The notes below the pieces were generated by a model. The model was not told where the DNA came from. It saw nothing but the letters and a program-made list of their open reading frames with translations, and ran no database searches. Positions 24,153 to 32,139 of a stretch of 33,508 bases of DNA are shown piece by piece (position 1 is the stretch's first letter; each line of letters opens with the position of its first letter). The stretch spans positions 1-33,508 of the forward strand of contig CAAGKE010000236.1 of the NCBI GenBank assembly GCA_900770325.1. The letters run 5' to 3'. The position numbers and the translations under genes are program-made. Source of the stretch: Lachnospiraceae bacterium. GTDB lineage: Bacteria > Bacillota > Clostridia > Lachnospirales > Lachnospiraceae.

Positions 24153-26177
24153 ATGGAAAATTACAATGTGATCGATGATCTGAAAGAATATAAAAAAAAT
24201 CAGCAGGAACTGGCGGAAATTCTCAGCGGTGCTTCCGATGTGACCTGTGAGCTGAATATGTCGAAGGAAAAGGAGCTTTCGCTGCTTAGCCAGAGGGTCA
24301 GAAATGATACCTTTAAGATTATGGTAACAGGTACATTCAAAAACGGTAAATCTACATTTATCAATGCGTTATTGGGCGAAGAGATCCTTCCTGCCTATGC
24401 GCTGCCCTGTACGGCAGTGATCAATGAGGTAAAGTATGGGGAAGAAAAACGGGCAATTTTGTATTTCCGTGATCCATTACCGGATCCGCTGCCGGAGAAA
24501 CTGGCGGAAAGAGCGGTCCGTCATATGGAGCAGTATAAAGGGAAAAAGATTCCTCCTCTGGAGATCCCGTATGATGAAATCGAAGATTATGTTGTGATTC
24601 CGGTGGGAGCGGATGAAAAGCAGCTAAAGCTGCAGAGCCCGTATGAAAAGGTGGAGCTGTTTTATCCTCTGGAGCTTTTGAAAAACGGTGTTGAGATCAT
24701 CGACTCTCCCGGCTTAAATGAGGATGAGACAAGAACGAGAGTGACCAGAGAATATCTGGCAAAGGTTGACGCAATCCTTTATGTATTAAATGCGAATGCC
24801 ATATGTGCCGGAGATGAAATGAAATTTGTGGCAAATGATCTTCGGGCCAATAATTTTGAGTCGGTTTTCTTTGTTGTAAACCGCTTTGATCAGATCAGAC
24901 CCAGAGAACAGCCCCAGATCCGCCAATATGCGGAATTAAAATTATCAGAAATATATCCTCAGCCGGAGGTATTCTGTCTGTCCGCATTGAATGCATTGGA
25001 CGGACGCCTGGATAAGGACGAGGAACTGGTGGAAAAATCCGGTATGCGTCCTCTTGAAAAACGGCTTACGGAATTTCTGACGAAAGAAAAGGGAAAGGCA
25101 AAATTAGCCTCTCCGGCAAAGCAGGTTCGCCAGATTCTGAGCAGAGAGGCTTTGGAGGTGGTGCTTCCAAAGGAACGGACATTGCTGGAAGAATCTCTGG
25201 ACGGGCTTAAGAAAAAATATGAAAGTATTCAGCCCAGATTAACGCTTTTGAGCAGAGAAAAGGAACAGAAGGAAGCGGAAATGGAAACAAAGATCGAGAG
25301 GAACAGCAGGAAATTCGAACGGCTGGCAAAGCGCCAGATCAATGATATGATAAATGCGGTTCCTGCCTGGATCGATGAATTTACACCGGCCACTTCCATC
25401 GGAGCTGTTCCCACAAAGAAAAAAACAGAACAGGTTGTTACAGAGATTTCAGATTACTTAAAGGAAAAAGTTGCAGAAGCCCAGAGGGAATGGCAGCAGG
25501 AGGTGCTGCTCCCCGAGATCGAAGAGGCGGCAAATACGATTTTCAGTGCAGCAGAGAAGGAGATATCAGAAATATTCACTGAGATCGACCGCATTAATGT
25601 GGAATTAACCGGTAAGAAATATGATGCCAATGCGGTTCCCTTCTGGCAGAGAGTTGTGGGAGCAGCAGGAGGCTTTGTTGTGGGAGGCATCGGGCTGGCT
25701 TTCTCCGGCGGAGTGAATGGAATTGGAAAAGAATTTGCAAAAACGGCGGCATTTGAGATCGGCTCATTCTATGTATTGGGATTACTTGGGCTGTTGAATC
25801 CGGTTACCTTAATCGGTGTCATTGTGGGAGCCTTTCTTTTTAATATGGGGAAGGGTGCTTCAAGAGCAATGGAAAAACTGAAATCCATGGTCTGCGAAGA
25901 AGCAGTAAACAGTATGCTGGAAAAAGCCGAGGATCAGGCAAAGGATCTGGCCGATGGAATCGAAGAAAAATTCCGGGAGGTCGCAGGGCAGATCGTGGAT
26001 AGCGTTTCGAAAGAGCTGGAAGATATCGATAAACAGATGAAGGCCGTTATCCAGGAAAAGGAGAAAGGCGAAAAAGAAGTGGAAATCAGAAAAGAGATGC
26101 TGCGAAAGAGCGAAAAGAGGATTCATGACCTGAATGCCAGATTAGATACTTTGATTTTTACACTTGTGGGAGCATGA
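24153..26177 (+). CDS. Dynamin-like GTPase 2
   Basis: A 674-residue protein starting three bases after GTPase 1, with GGAGAGATAAAGG upstream. G1 is GTFKNGKS at 60-67, the G2 Thr is in LPCTAVINEVKYG, G3 is DSPG at 184-187 and G4 is NRFD at 243-246, the Asn form common in bacterial dynamin-like proteins. A long coiled coil (about 355-400, and 440-490) precedes two hydrophobic stretches (about 500-520 and 533-565, including YVLGLLGLLNPVTLIGVIVG), a likely membrane paddle. The C-terminus is a further coiled coil. No lesion is seen. Confidence 0.9.
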   Translation: MENYNVIDDLKEYKKNQQELAEILSGASDVTCELNMSKEKELSLLSQRVRNDTFKIMVTGTFKNGKSTFINALLGEEILPAYALPCTAVINEVKYGEEKRAILYFRDPLPDPLPEKLAERAVRHMEQYKGKKIPPLEIPYDEIEDYVVIPVGADEKQLKLQSPYEKVELFYPLELLKNGVEIIDSPGLNEDETRTRVTREYLAKVDAILYVLNANAICAGDEMKFVANDLRANNFESVFFVVNRFDQIRPREQPQIRQYAELKLSEIYPQPEVFCLSALNALDGRLDKDEELVEKSGMRPLEKRLTEFLTKEKGKAKLASPAKQVRQILSREALEVVLPKERTLLEESLDGLKKKYESIQPRLTLLSREKEQKEAEMETKIERNSRKFERLAKRQINDMINAVPAWIDEFTPATSIGAVPTKKKTEQVVTEISDYLKEKVAEAQREWQQEVLLPEIEEAANTIFSAAEKEISEIFTEIDRINVELTGKKYDANAVPFWQRVVGAAGGFVVGGIGLAFSGGVNGIGKEFAKTAAFEIGSFYVLGLLGLLNPVTLIGVIVGAFLFNMGKGASRAMEKLKSMVCEEAVNSMLEKAEDQAKDLADGIEEKFREVAGQIVDSVSKELEDIDKQMKAVIQEKEKGEKEVEIRKEMLRKSEKRIHDLNARLDTLIFTLVGA

Positions 26178-26178
26178 T

Positions 26179-28149
26179 ATGGGAAATAAGAAACAGAATA
26201 CGGAGGATTATTTTTCTCTGAATAATCTGAATAAACTGTGTGGGATCGATGAGCATCTGGCTATTGTAGAAGAGATCGTTAAAAAATACAGCCGGGGTTC
26301 GTCAGATTCCCATCCTTCTGATCTTCAAAATGGTGACGCTTCATCTGGATGGGACAGCATATATCGGCAGCTTCGTCTGATCCGGAAGAAAAAGGATGAC
26401 AGAAAGCTGAATATCAGTGTGATCGGTGAATTCTCTACTGGAAAAAGTACGTTTATCAATGCGCTTTTAAGAAAGGAGCTTATGGTATCCAGTGCCATGC
26501 AGGGTACTACTGTGGCATCTACGATCATCGATTATGGCAGCAGATATCAGATAGAGGTACAGTATCTGGACGGACGCAGCGATCAGAAACTGGATTATCC
26601 GGATTTTATGCGCCTGAAAAAGGGGCTGGACCGGTTAACAACCGATCCTTCTGAGGCGAAGCAGCTAAAGGCAGTCAATGTTTCCATGCCTGCAGAGATT
26701 CTGAAAAACAGCTTTCGGATCATAGACACACCGGGAACAAACGTGACTGAGGCATGGCACGAAGAAGTGACGATCAGGACATTGAAAGAGATTTCAGATC
26801 TTTCGATTGTTCTGATATCAGCGGAAAAGCCGGCATCGGAAACCATGCTTCGGTTTGTGGGAAAAAATCTGGAGTCCATTCTTCCTCAGTGCGTTTTTGT
26901 TGTAACCAAATTGGACATGATTCGTCCCCGGGAGAGGAGCCGGCTCCTTGCCTATGTGAAAATGAAGCTGGAGGAAGAACTGGAAATTCAGAATGCGGTG
27001 GTACTTCCCTATGTGTCCCCCACAATTCTTTCACGGGAAGGGCTGCAGGAAGGGAGCATAACGGATGATGAACTGTTAAATCTGTCCCTTGAGACAGAAC
27101 GGAAGCTGATAGAACATACAGCAAAACTGAAAACGCTTGCGGTCACGAAAAAGCTGACTGCCTTAATTGACGATGTGTACAAGTCCATTTCCCTGAGCAT
27201 GGAGAAGATTTCAGAAGAATACGAAAACAGACTGAAATTTCTGGAGCGCTCTAAGAAGGCAGATCTGGAGTCATTTGTCCGGAGGGAGAAGGAGTGCAGA
27301 TTAAACCACTATGACAGTACCATGCGGATGAAGATGAATGACATGGAAGAGGAGATACAGTTCCAGGCAGAAAAAGCAAGGGAAAATGTTATCGCATGCC
27401 TGGATAAAAAGGGAAGCCTGGATCAGTTAAAGGTGTATATGAATGGTGCGCTGGGTGATGACTGCCGCGGACAGGCTATGGCTATGATTGCCGGTACAGA
27501 TGATTATTGCCGGGAGATCCGGACACGATTTAAAAATGAGATGAATTCTTTTAAACAGGCCTTTTCCAGGATGTATCAGACACTGAATATCATTCCCATA
27601 GATATGTCACAGCCACAGTATGACCTGCCGGAAAAAGTGGAAATTGAGACAGCGAATATTGCATCTGCGGCTGCCTATATTGCAGAACAGCTGGCCAGTG
27701 AAAACAAGGCTTTCCTGGGAGGTGCAGCCACCGGAGCTGCTATAGGAACAGCAATTATGCCGGGGATCGGCACGATATTGGGTGTTCTTGGAGGCTTGTT
27801 CGCCGGGGCTGCCATGGCACCGGATACAAATAAAGCGAGAGAGCATTGCAAAGATAAGCTCAGGCCACAGCTTATCAATTATTATAATAGCGTTTCCGAT
27901 AAGATGCTTACAGCAATAGATAAGTATTCCGATCAGATACGCGCATGTCTGGAGAAGGAAATTGATGAGTATTTAAAGCGTTATCGCAGTGAAGTGGATC
28001 GGCAGATCGCGGTTGAGAATGGTCAGCGTTCGGCTGTTTATGCGAAAATTAACAGTCTGAAGGCGGATAGAAACCGGATAGAGCATCATAAAATACAATT
28101 GGAATCAGTAATTATGCAGCTAAACCGTTTTGGCAGAAAGGACCGGTGA
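26179..28149 (+). CDS. Dynamin-like GTPase 3
   Basis: A 656-residue protein. I choose ATG 26179, with GGGAG seven bases upstream and one base after the previous stop; the frame is open to a TTG at 26164 inside the neighbour, which is less likely. G1 is GEFSTGKS at 83-90, the G2 Thr residues are in MQGTTVASTIIDYG, G3 is DTPG at 183-186 and G4 is TKLD at 243-246. Helical middle region, then a Gly/Ala-rich hydrophobic segment at about 512-545 (ATGAAIGTAIMPGIGTILGV). The C-terminal coiled coil ends KIQLESVIMQLNRFG. Confidence 0.9.
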   Translation: MGNKKQNTEDYFSLNNLNKLCGIDEHLAIVEEIVKKYSRGSSDSHPSDLQNGDASSGWDSIYRQLRLIRKKKDDRKLNISVIGEFSTGKSTFINALLRKELMVSSAMQGTTVASTIIDYGSRYQIEVQYLDGRSDQKLDYPDFMRLKKGLDRLTTDPSEAKQLKAVNVSMPAEILKNSFRIIDTPGTNVTEAWHEEVTIRTLKEISDLSIVLISAEKPASETMLRFVGKNLESILPQCVFVVTKLDMIRPRERSRLLAYVKMKLEEELEIQNAVVLPYVSPTILSREGLQEGSITDDELLNLSLETERKLIEHTAKLKTLAVTKKLTALIDDVYKSISLSMEKISEEYENRLKFLERSKKADLESFVRREKECRLNHYDSTMRMKMNDMEEEIQFQAEKARENVIACLDKKGSLDQLKVYMNGALGDDCRGQAMAMIAGTDDYCREIRTRFKNEMNSFKQAFSRMYQTLNIIPIDMSQPQYDLPEKVEIETANIASAAAYIAEQLASENKAFLGGAATGAAIGTAIMPGIGTILGVLGGLFAGAAMAPDTNKAREHCKDKLRPQLINYYNSVSDKMLTAIDKYSDQIRACLEKEIDEYLKRYRSEVDRQIAVENGQRSAVYAKINSLKADRNRIEHHKIQLESVIMQLNRFGRKDR

Positions 28150-28153
28150 TTTT

Positions 28154-28681
28154 ATGCAGATGACAGATTATGATTATTTCGAAAAATACTGGGAGAAATT
28201 TGTTACTCAGCTTCGGGGGCAAATGATGACGCAGGCAAAGAAAGGGATTTTTTCCTTTGCATCCCTGAATTTAATCCTGGCAGACTGCGTCGGCTTCTGG
28301 GATTCCAGATATTCGGAAGGCGGCCGCTGGCTGGACCGTTATGAGAAGGAGCATCCGGACAAGGCGGAGCTGATAAGGGATATTTTGCTGAAGGATATGA
28401 AATTCCAGGAGGAAGAATCCGGTTCTTTAAAAAAGGATTTTCTGAAATACGTTGTCCCTGCAGGCAGCGCAGTGGCAGGCCTGGCTATAGCAAGAGTAGC
28501 GGGAGCAACCACGGCAACGCAGGCAATCTGCACCTTAGCCCCGGCCGCAGTTGCATATCCGGTTACAAATAATGTGGTCCATACACTGAATGATAACGTG
28601 AAAAAGAAAGCGATTCAAAGTTACATGGACCAATTGAATAAGTATAAAAAAGGTGTGGAAGGTATCCTGAAAGAAGAATGA
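28154..28681 (+). CDS. Small protein with Gly/Ala hydrophobic segment, last gene of the dynamin operon
   Basis: A 175-residue protein of no family I recognise. ATG 28154 has AAAGGA eleven bases upstream and starts four bases after GTPase 3 ends; a TTG at 28130 within the neighbour is an alternative. Residues 1-90 are helical and charged. Residues about 97-140 (VVPAGSAVAGLAIARVAGAT and APAAVAYPVTNNVV) form one or two hydrophobic helices resembling the membrane segments of the GTPases. The C-terminus is a short coiled helix. It may be a membrane anchor or small subunit for the dynamin complex (inference). Confidence 0.75.
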   Translation: MQMTDYDYFEKYWEKFVTQLRGQMMTQAKKGIFSFASLNLILADCVGFWDSRYSEGGRWLDRYEKEHPDKAELIRDILLKDMKFQEEESGSLKKDFLKYVVPAGSAVAGLAIARVAGATTATQAICTLAPAAVAYPVTNNVVHTLNDNVKKKAIQSYMDQLNKYKKGVEGILKEE

Positions 28682-28686
28682 TTGAA

Positions 28687-28736
28687 AAAGAAACCTGATT
28701 AACCATGAAGCATTTCATGGCTGATCAGGTTTCTTT
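28687..28736. terminator. Bidirectional terminator between the dynamin operon and cdd
   Basis: AAAGAAACCTGAT (28687-28699) pairs with 28724-28736, and an inner stem CCATGAA/TTCATGG continues it after small bulges. A-rich sequence on the left and T-rich sequence on the right let it serve the converging genes on both strands. Confidence 0.85.
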
Positions 28737-28778
28737 GCGATGTGCCGGAATGAAACCTTTCAGGGTTTCAAAATACAT

Positions 28779-29201
28779 TCACTCCAGGTTTCCGGGACCA
28801 AATCCCAGAGGAAGAAGTTCTTTGAGGGTAAATTCTGTGTAATGGGCCTCATCCGTTGCGAGGATGATCTGAAAGGTTTCCGGATCACAGAATTCCATCA
28901 TGACCTGTCTGCAGACACCGCAGGGAGGCGCATATTCTTCCAGTTTGCCGTTTTTTCCGCCCACGATGCAGATTGCTTCGAATTTCAGCTCGCCTTCACT
29001 GACAGCTTTGAAAAAAGCGGTGCGTTCAGCGCAGTTGGTGGGTGTATATGCAGCATTTTCGATGTTGCAGCCACGGTATATTTTGCCGCTCTTTGCCAGC
29101 AGAGCTGCGCCTACGCGGAAATGAGAGTATGGAGAGTAGGAATACTGCATGGCTGCAATTGCTTCCTGAATTAATTGGGTAGTGTTAAAGTTATTTGCCA
29201 T
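28779..29201 (-). CDS. cdd: Cytidine deaminase, small tetrameric type
   Basis: A 140-residue enzyme that hydrolyses cytidine or deoxycytidine to the uridine form for pyrimidine salvage. The active site is NCAERTAFF (catalytic Glu, first Zn Cys) and PCGVCRQ (two further Zn Cys), the three-cysteine arrangement of tetrameric cytidine deaminases. SYSPYSHFRVGAAL and GCNIENAAYTPTNCAE are family hallmarks. Length is typical. AAGGAG lies eleven bases before the ATG. It faces the dynamin operon and shares its terminator, so it is not part of that system. Confidence 0.95.
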   Translation of the reverse strand: MANNFNTTQLIQEAIAAMQYSYSPYSHFRVGAALLAKSGKIYRGCNIENAAYTPTNCAERTAFFKAVSEGELKFEAICIVGGKNGKLEEYAPPCGVCRQVMMEFCDPETFQIILATDEAHYTEFTLKELLPLGFGPGNLE

Positions 29202-29224
29202 TAATGATCATGCTCCTTTCTGGT

Positions 29225-29266
29225 TTAGATTTTTCCAGACAATTGCGAAATGCAACTGTTTGTCAT
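29225..29266 (-). CDS. Possible 13-residue leader peptide upstream of cdd
   Basis: On the minus strand AAAGGAG, six bases, then ATG opens MTNSCISQLSGKI and stops 23 bases before the cdd ATG. The ribosome binding site is as good as that of cdd itself. It lies within the long cdd leader, where a short translated frame could couple or tune cdd translation. The length is short enough to arise by chance. Confidence 0.3.
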   Translation of the reverse strand: MTNSCISQLSGKI

Positions 29267-29330
29267 AGAGTTCTCCTTTCACTGATGTAATAATGCCGGA
29301 TCCAGAAGATACCAAATGGATGGTTTGTAC

Positions 29331-29352
29331 TGCAGGACTTTGCAATCCTGCA
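29331..29352 (-). promoter_or_regulatory. Hairpin in the cdd leader
   Basis: TGCAGGA (29331-29337) pairs with TCCTGCA (29346-29352) across an 8-nt loop, within the roughly 190-nt leader between the minus-strand promoter and cdd. No T-tract follows, so it is not an obvious attenuator. Confidence 0.4.
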
Positions 29353-29395
29353 TGTTGTGTATTTTGAACAAAAACACGATGCACATTCTATAAAA

Positions 29396-29424
29396 ATTAT
29401 AAAATATAGCTGTTTTATCGTCAA
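29396..29424 (-). promoter_or_regulatory. Probable cdd promoter, minus strand
   Basis: Read on the minus strand, TTGACG (29424-29419), 17 bp, then a consensus TATAAT (29401-29396). An overlapping TTGACA lies six bases further upstream. Transcription would begin near 29389, giving cdd an unusually long leader with a hairpin and a possible leader peptide. Confidence 0.75.
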
Positions 29425-29813
29425 TGTCAATTCTTAACACAAGGATTTACTTGAATTGATTTTGGATGCAGAAGCTTTCCATTTATCGAATTACTAAAGA
29501 GAATTATTTTAATTCACACCAGTTAAAAATGGAAATTTGTTTCTATAAGAAAACGTTCAGAATGAATGAGCAGTCATCATCGCCAGATGATGTTCAAAGG
29601 GGATTGGGGACGCTTGCCCCGACAAGCAAATTTGCGAAGATTGATCCAAAGGGAAAATCGAGAAAATGAGTGAACCTATACAGGTTTACACTGCTTGCCA
29701 GTTTGTGAGAACAAAAAAGATTTTCATCGGACATCTATCCGTCCTTATCGTTTGATATTTTATTATCATCCAAAGAAAAAAAGACAACTTTCAAAAAGAC
29801 GGAGGAATTACAA
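29425..29813. other. Spacer between cdd and the GTPase relic
   Basis: No gene is supported here. A 67-codon open frame (29466-29669) lacks a good ribosome binding site and resembles nothing I know. Three symmetric sites cluster in it: CATCATC-GCCA-GATGATG (29575-29592), GGGGACGCTTGCCCC (29606-29620) and the 10-bp palindrome GCAAATTTGC (29626-29635). They could belong to an old element or small RNA; nothing decides this. Confidence 0.5.
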
Positions 29814-30217
29814 ATGAGTGAACAAAACGAAAGAGTAATCAAAATAGACACTGTGCCTCCAGAGGAAATTCCCGATGAACTGCAAAATAAAGATGCAGCT
29901 CCTGAGTCGGAGAAAGCTGATGTCAAAGAAAATCTGAGTGTTTGTAAAGAACAGAACGAGGATCATGATTCTGCTGGTGGCAGCAAAATATTTATGAACT
30001 TCTGAAAGAAGACATTATGACATTTGATATTCCGGAAGCAGAAAAGACAAAGCGTCTTTCTCGCTTAATTAAAATTCGCAATAAGAGAGTGAATATTATG
30101 CTTGTCGGTTCAACCGGCAGCGGAGAGAGTAGAAAAATCCTGGGAATCCCTGGTCGCATTGTGGAAGGAGTAATTGGCGGAGCTGTTGGTGGACTTTTTG
30201 AAGCTATCTTTGGCTAA
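29814..30217 (+). pseudogene. Frameshifted and internally deleted GTPase relic
   Basis: GGAGG precedes ATG 29814, which opens an acidic N-terminal region (MSEQNERVIKIDTVPPEE) ending in a premature stop at 30003. Shifting frame near 29990 continues naturally as KIYELLKEDIMTFDIPEAEK and then KRVNIMLVGSTGSG, a P-loop entry like that of YfjP/dynamin-type GTPases. The P-loop then reads GSGES instead of GSGKS and jumps straight to GRIVEGVIGGAVGGLFEAIFG-like sequence (a Gly-rich hydrophobic C-terminus; last residues AIFG). The whole GTPase core after G1 is missing. It still has its terminator at 30235. So it is a decayed gene, not part of the intact dynamin operon. Confidence 0.7.
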
Positions 30218-30234
30218 TTACCGATTGCATAATG

Positions 30235-30263
30235 GGGGCAGTTTGAAAAATCTGTCCCTTTTT
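30235..30263 (+). terminator. Terminator after the GTPase relic
   Basis: GGGGCAG (30235-30241) pairs with CTGTCCC (30252-30258) with one G-U pair, followed by TTTTT (30259-30263). Confidence 0.75.
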
Positions 30264-30271
30264 AACAAGGC

Positions 30272-30287
30272 AGACATATATATGTCT
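30272..30287. promoter_or_regulatory. 16-bp perfect palindrome next to a stranded TATAAT
   Basis: AGACATATATATGTCT (30272-30287) is a perfect palindrome, and TATAAT follows at 30299-30304. No good -35 is visible. In the reconstructed pre-insertion sequence this pair would sit upstream of the XRE-type gene, from which the IS110 element now separates it. It may be the original operator-promoter of that gene (inference). Confidence 0.4.
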
Positions 30288-30454
30288 CAAAAATGCGATA
30301 TAATAAGTAAAACCAATGAAAAGTCCAGCTAATAAATGTCAATAGCAAAATGAAAAACTACTGATTTTATTTTCGGACTAAAAAAGGGCGCACTTATCCC
30401 TTGGTGAAAATATCATTTTGTAAAAAGATATTGTTTCGTTAAAGTTACAGTATT

Positions 30455-31771
30455 TTATGCAGCTATGTCGCATTTAGCAGCATTGTATTTTTTGATATGC
30501 TCCTGTGGAGCGATGATTTCAAAAGGTTTTTTATCTCTGAGTATTGCAAATATCATGTTGCATACTTTATGAGAGACAGCACCCATTGCTACAAGCTTAG
30601 GTTTTGATTCACATTTCTTAAGATAATAATCTCGAAGAACCGGATTTTTGGCATCTCCTTTACGGGAGGTACTGATACTTTGTAAGGTTAATGTGTGAAT
30701 CACACGTCTGGCTATAGCAGAACCACGCTTAGACATTTGGATCTTGGTACCTTCAAATTTACCGGATTGCTTTACTGCCGGATCAAGACCAAAGTAAGCA
30801 AAAAGTTGTTTTGGCTTAGAAAATGCGGAAAAGTCACCAATCTCTCCCATTAGAGATACAGCAGATAAGAAACCAGCGCCTTTGAATGTTTCAATTAAGT
30901 GAATCTGTTTGACAAAGTCAGTATCTTCATTTGCATCAACAAGTTCATGCAGGGAATCAAGAATACTATTGATTTCTTCATCATATTTACGTATGAAACT
31001 GATGTAAAGGCGAATACGCTTAATATTGCTTTCAATGATGTAACCAAACTCATTTGCTTCATTTGCCGCCTGAATTATGGCATTATACTTATTCTGAGCA
31101 TATGTAAGCCCAAAGCGTGCAGTTGATTTAATGATATCAATAATCTCTTGTTTGTCTGCTTCAAGAAAAGCAGATGGAGAAGTATAAGTTTCCAATAATG
31201 TAAGAGATGTATTGATTGTAACCTTGGAAAAAATGCCAAGATACTGAGGAAACGCCATACGCAATTCGCCCTGAAGCTTATTCACATAGGCACTGCGGTT
31301 ATCCATTAAGTCGTAGTATTCGCGACACAGGTTACGGCAGTTTAAGGCAAGATCAGACGGCATAAGAGAAACCTTTAAATCAGGTTTCAAACCAACTAAA
31401 GCAGCCTTTTTAGAATCAAAACGATCATTATGTACTTTTCTTATATTCATGTTTGTGCTATTCTTAGTGATGATAGGATTTATAACCGAGCAGTTAAAAC
31501 CCTTATCACGAAGATAGCAGAAGAGTGGGTAATGATAAATTCCCGTGGATTCCAGGAAAATGCGACTTTCCAAAGAATACAACTCTTCTGCTTCTTTTAT
31601 TTTAGAAACAGCGGTTGTAAGGGAATCCATGCTGCTATGTAGGATTTTATAAGGTTTTCCTACGAATTGTTGGTTTGGAAGTGCAATAGACATCCAGGAA
31701 AAATCAGCACCGACATCAATACCAACAGAGATGAATAATTCATCAAGATTAAAAATAACATTGTTTGACAT
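30455..31771 (-). CDS. IS110-family transposase (DEDD/serine recombinase type)
   Basis: A 438-residue recombinase. I place the start at the minus-strand ATG 31771 (MSNNVIFNLDELF) with AAGGAG nine bases upstream; the frame is open further, to 31822, without a better site. The N-terminal RuvC-like DEDD site is Asp19 in VGIDVGAD, Glu74 in FLESTG, and Asp116/Asp119 in HNDRFDSKKAA. The C-terminal IS116/IS110/IS902 domain contains FKGAGFLSAVSLMGEIGDF and KIQMSKRGSAIARR, the latter with the conserved serine. The frame is complete with no frameshift, so the element may be mobile. Family knowledge: IS110 recombinases work with a bridge RNA encoded next to the gene. Confidence 0.95.
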   Translation of the reverse strand: MSNNVIFNLDELFISVGIDVGADFSWMSIALPNQQFVGKPYKILHSSMDSLTTAVSKIKEAEELYSLESRIFLESTGIYHYPLFCYLRDKGFNCSVINPIITKNSTNMNIRKVHNDRFDSKKAALVGLKPDLKVSLMPSDLALNCRNLCREYYDLMDNRSAYVNKLQGELRMAFPQYLGIFSKVTINTSLTLLETYTSPSAFLEADKQEIIDIIKSTARFGLTYAQNKYNAIIQAANEANEFGYIIESNIKRIRLYISFIRKYDEEINSILDSLHELVDANEDTDFVKQIHLIETFKGAGFLSAVSLMGEIGDFSAFSKPKQLFAYFGLDPAVKQSGKFEGTKIQMSKRGSAIARRVIHTLTLQSISTSRKGDAKNPVLRDYYLKKCESKPKLVAMGAVSHKVCNMIFAILRDKKPFEIIAPQEHIKKYNAAKCDIAA

Positions 31772-31862
31772 GAGCAATAGCTCCTTTCTGATAGGAATCC
31801 ATTTCCAATCTGGCAGGTACACAACCTAGCGCGTTATTCGGGTATGGCCTTCCGGCTCCCAA

Positions 31863-32114
31863 CCAGCTAAAACATAAAACCCTGTCGAATGGACTAATTG
31901 ACTTTCTTGTAGGTATCAGTCACAGAAGTGACTTCCCAAGGAGATGTACATTCTTTGTCCTATCCTTAGAGATAATACCTTATGTTTTATCTGGTGTCTA
32001 TCAGGAACCGTCAGACATGATAATTATTTAGGATAACATCTGATGAAGGAAGAACACCTTCTTCTGTTATCTGAAATATAGAAACTTGTTAATCGAGTAG
32101 TCTTAATTGACTAC
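31863..32114 (-). ncRNA. Candidate IS110 bridge RNA (extent approximate)
   Basis: Transcription from the element's TATAAT would start near 32114 and read a strongly structured region up to the transposase. In RNA order: a 5' hairpin GUAGUC-AAUUAA-GACUAC (32114-32097); a hairpin closed by GATAACA/TGTTATC (32071-32032) with an internal GAAGG/CCTTC stem and unpaired bulges; then a domain closed by a 15-position stem (31994-31980 with 31877-31863, one mismatch) that encloses GGTAT/ATACC, CTAAGG/CCTTGG and AGTCAC-TTCT-GTGACT hairpins. The element core TTAGCTGG recurs at 31870-31863. This 5' location and architecture match IS110 (not IS1111) bridge RNAs. The 3' end is not determined. Confidence 0.65.
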
Positions 32115-32139
32115 ACCATTATTATACTAGACCAGCTAA

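Larger units (their letters stand above)
30325..32139 (-). mobile_element. IS110-family insertion sequence, apparently intact, both ends defined
   Basis: The element holds one transposase gene (minus strand) preceded by about 350 bp of structured non-coding DNA. CCAGCTAA occurs at 30325-30332 and again at 32132-32139, flanking it as a direct repeat; one copy is target-derived. There are no terminal inverted repeats, as expected for the family. On the minus strand TTGACA (30342-30337) lies in the right end and TATAAT (32126-32121) in the left end. Joining the ends around one core gives a spacer of 12 + 5 = 17 bp, a consensus promoter that exists only in the circular form. This supports the boundaries independently of the repeat. 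Confidence 0.85.

Noticed and set aside
29575..29635. Cluster of three small palindromes considered as a CRISPR or small RNA
   Set aside because: The three units are unrelated to each other in sequence and not regularly spaced, so there is no array; RNA function is unsupported.
29466..29669. 67-codon frame between cdd and the GTPase relic
   Set aside because: No ribosome binding site, overlaps three palindromic sites and shows no known family features; described only as spacer.
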